A stretch of DNA of 64,000 nucleotides from positions 496,001 through 560,000 of the forward strand of contig JAUIRK010000004.1 of the NCBI GenBank assembly GCA_030549495.1. The letters run 5' to 3'. The position numbers were made by a program, and so were the translations under genes. Below, piece by piece: positions 63,735-64,000 of this stretch (position 1 is its first letter; each line of letters begins with the position of its first letter). The stretch comes from Nectonema munidae. Its lineage: Eukaryota; Nematomorpha; Nectonematoida; Nectonematidae. The notes under the pieces are model-generated. The model was not told the origin of the DNA. It did not search any database and was given only the letters and a program-made list of their open reading frames with translations.

Positions 63735-64000
63735 CCCTCATACGGTCTTTGGGTGAAATTTCACCCATTTTGAATTTTAAAAGCACACCATGCATAAATT
63801 AGTCAAAAGATTTTACTATAAATTTGAATATTTTAATATTTAACATAACTAAAAACATAAAGGGTAATTTTTTACTTTAGAAATTTAAGAAGAGTTCTCT
63901 AATAAAAACTTTCCATGTCTTTGGGTGAAATTTCACGCATAAAAAATTCAACAACATAAGTTTACAAAAACCTTATAATACATATTTATGTAAAAAAATA
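63735..64000. mobile_element. piggyBac-type MITE, right end beyond the window
   Basis: It begins right after TTAA (63731-63734) with CCCTCATACGGTCTTTGGGT, a typical piggyBac-type MITE end. The word GTCTTTGGGTGAAATTTCAC occurs twice (about 63746 and 63918). Confidence 0.75.

Overview
The window is animal nuclear DNA. It is AT-rich (introns mostly look about 70-75% A+T by eye), intron-dense and packed with DNA transposons. I see no bacterial operon, ribosomal RNA gene or CRISPR array. An arthropod is the best guess, from the protein matches and the hAT, piggyBac, MULE, Tigger and tRNA-SINE mix; an AT-rich copepod such as a sea louse would fit, but this is inference.

One host gene explains nearly all real coding sequence: a cytoplasmic dynein 1 intermediate chain (DYNC1I; fly short wing) on the + strand from 10270 to 63367. 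I could place 13 coding exons whose splice sites and phases agree at every join except one. They run in order: p150-Glued-binding charged helix, linker, Tctex1/LC8-binding segment with KQTQT, acidic linker, roadblock-binding helix, then the WD40 propeller on seven exons, then a short C-terminal exon. Between exons 2 (20944-21043) and 3 (28314-28444) the phases do not join, so one short coding exon is probably still hidden there. The protein is recognisable from end to end but unusually divergent, which may mean a paralogue.

The introns are a museum of mobile elements. Intron 1 (10372-20943) has a GC-rich broken retroelement, one arm of a long dispersed inverted repeat, a compact TIR transposon with a well-kept ORF, Penelope and piggyBac pieces and a homopolymer-ridden stretch. 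Intron 2 (21044-28313) has a SINE, hAT and piggyBac remnants, a 28-bp minisatellite and a 3.4-kb hAT element with its target-site duplication. Intron 3 (28445-38242) has an unclassified hAT-like element and a piggyBac element. Intron 4 (38387-41592) has a Charlie-like hAT and a near-perfect MITE. Intron 5 is short. Intron 6 (42124-45033) has a piggyBac MITE, a candidate solo LTR and a Tigger element. Intron 7 (45160-51343) has the second arm of the dispersed repeat, two hAT MITEs and Foldback-like elements. Later introns carry MITEs, SINEs, a second minisatellite copy and a LINE 3' end.

The most interesting non-gene signal is a set of short elements whose inverted ends are built from tandem sub-repeats. 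The best one (48555-49102) has a 9-bp target-site duplication, as expected of Foldback/MULE elements. A second copy of its interior at the end of the window is cut by a piggyBac-type MITE at a TTAA that is still empty in the first copy. Positions 1-10266 hold no recognised host gene, only hAT remnants and an unexplained coding-like patch near 5.4-5.8 kb.
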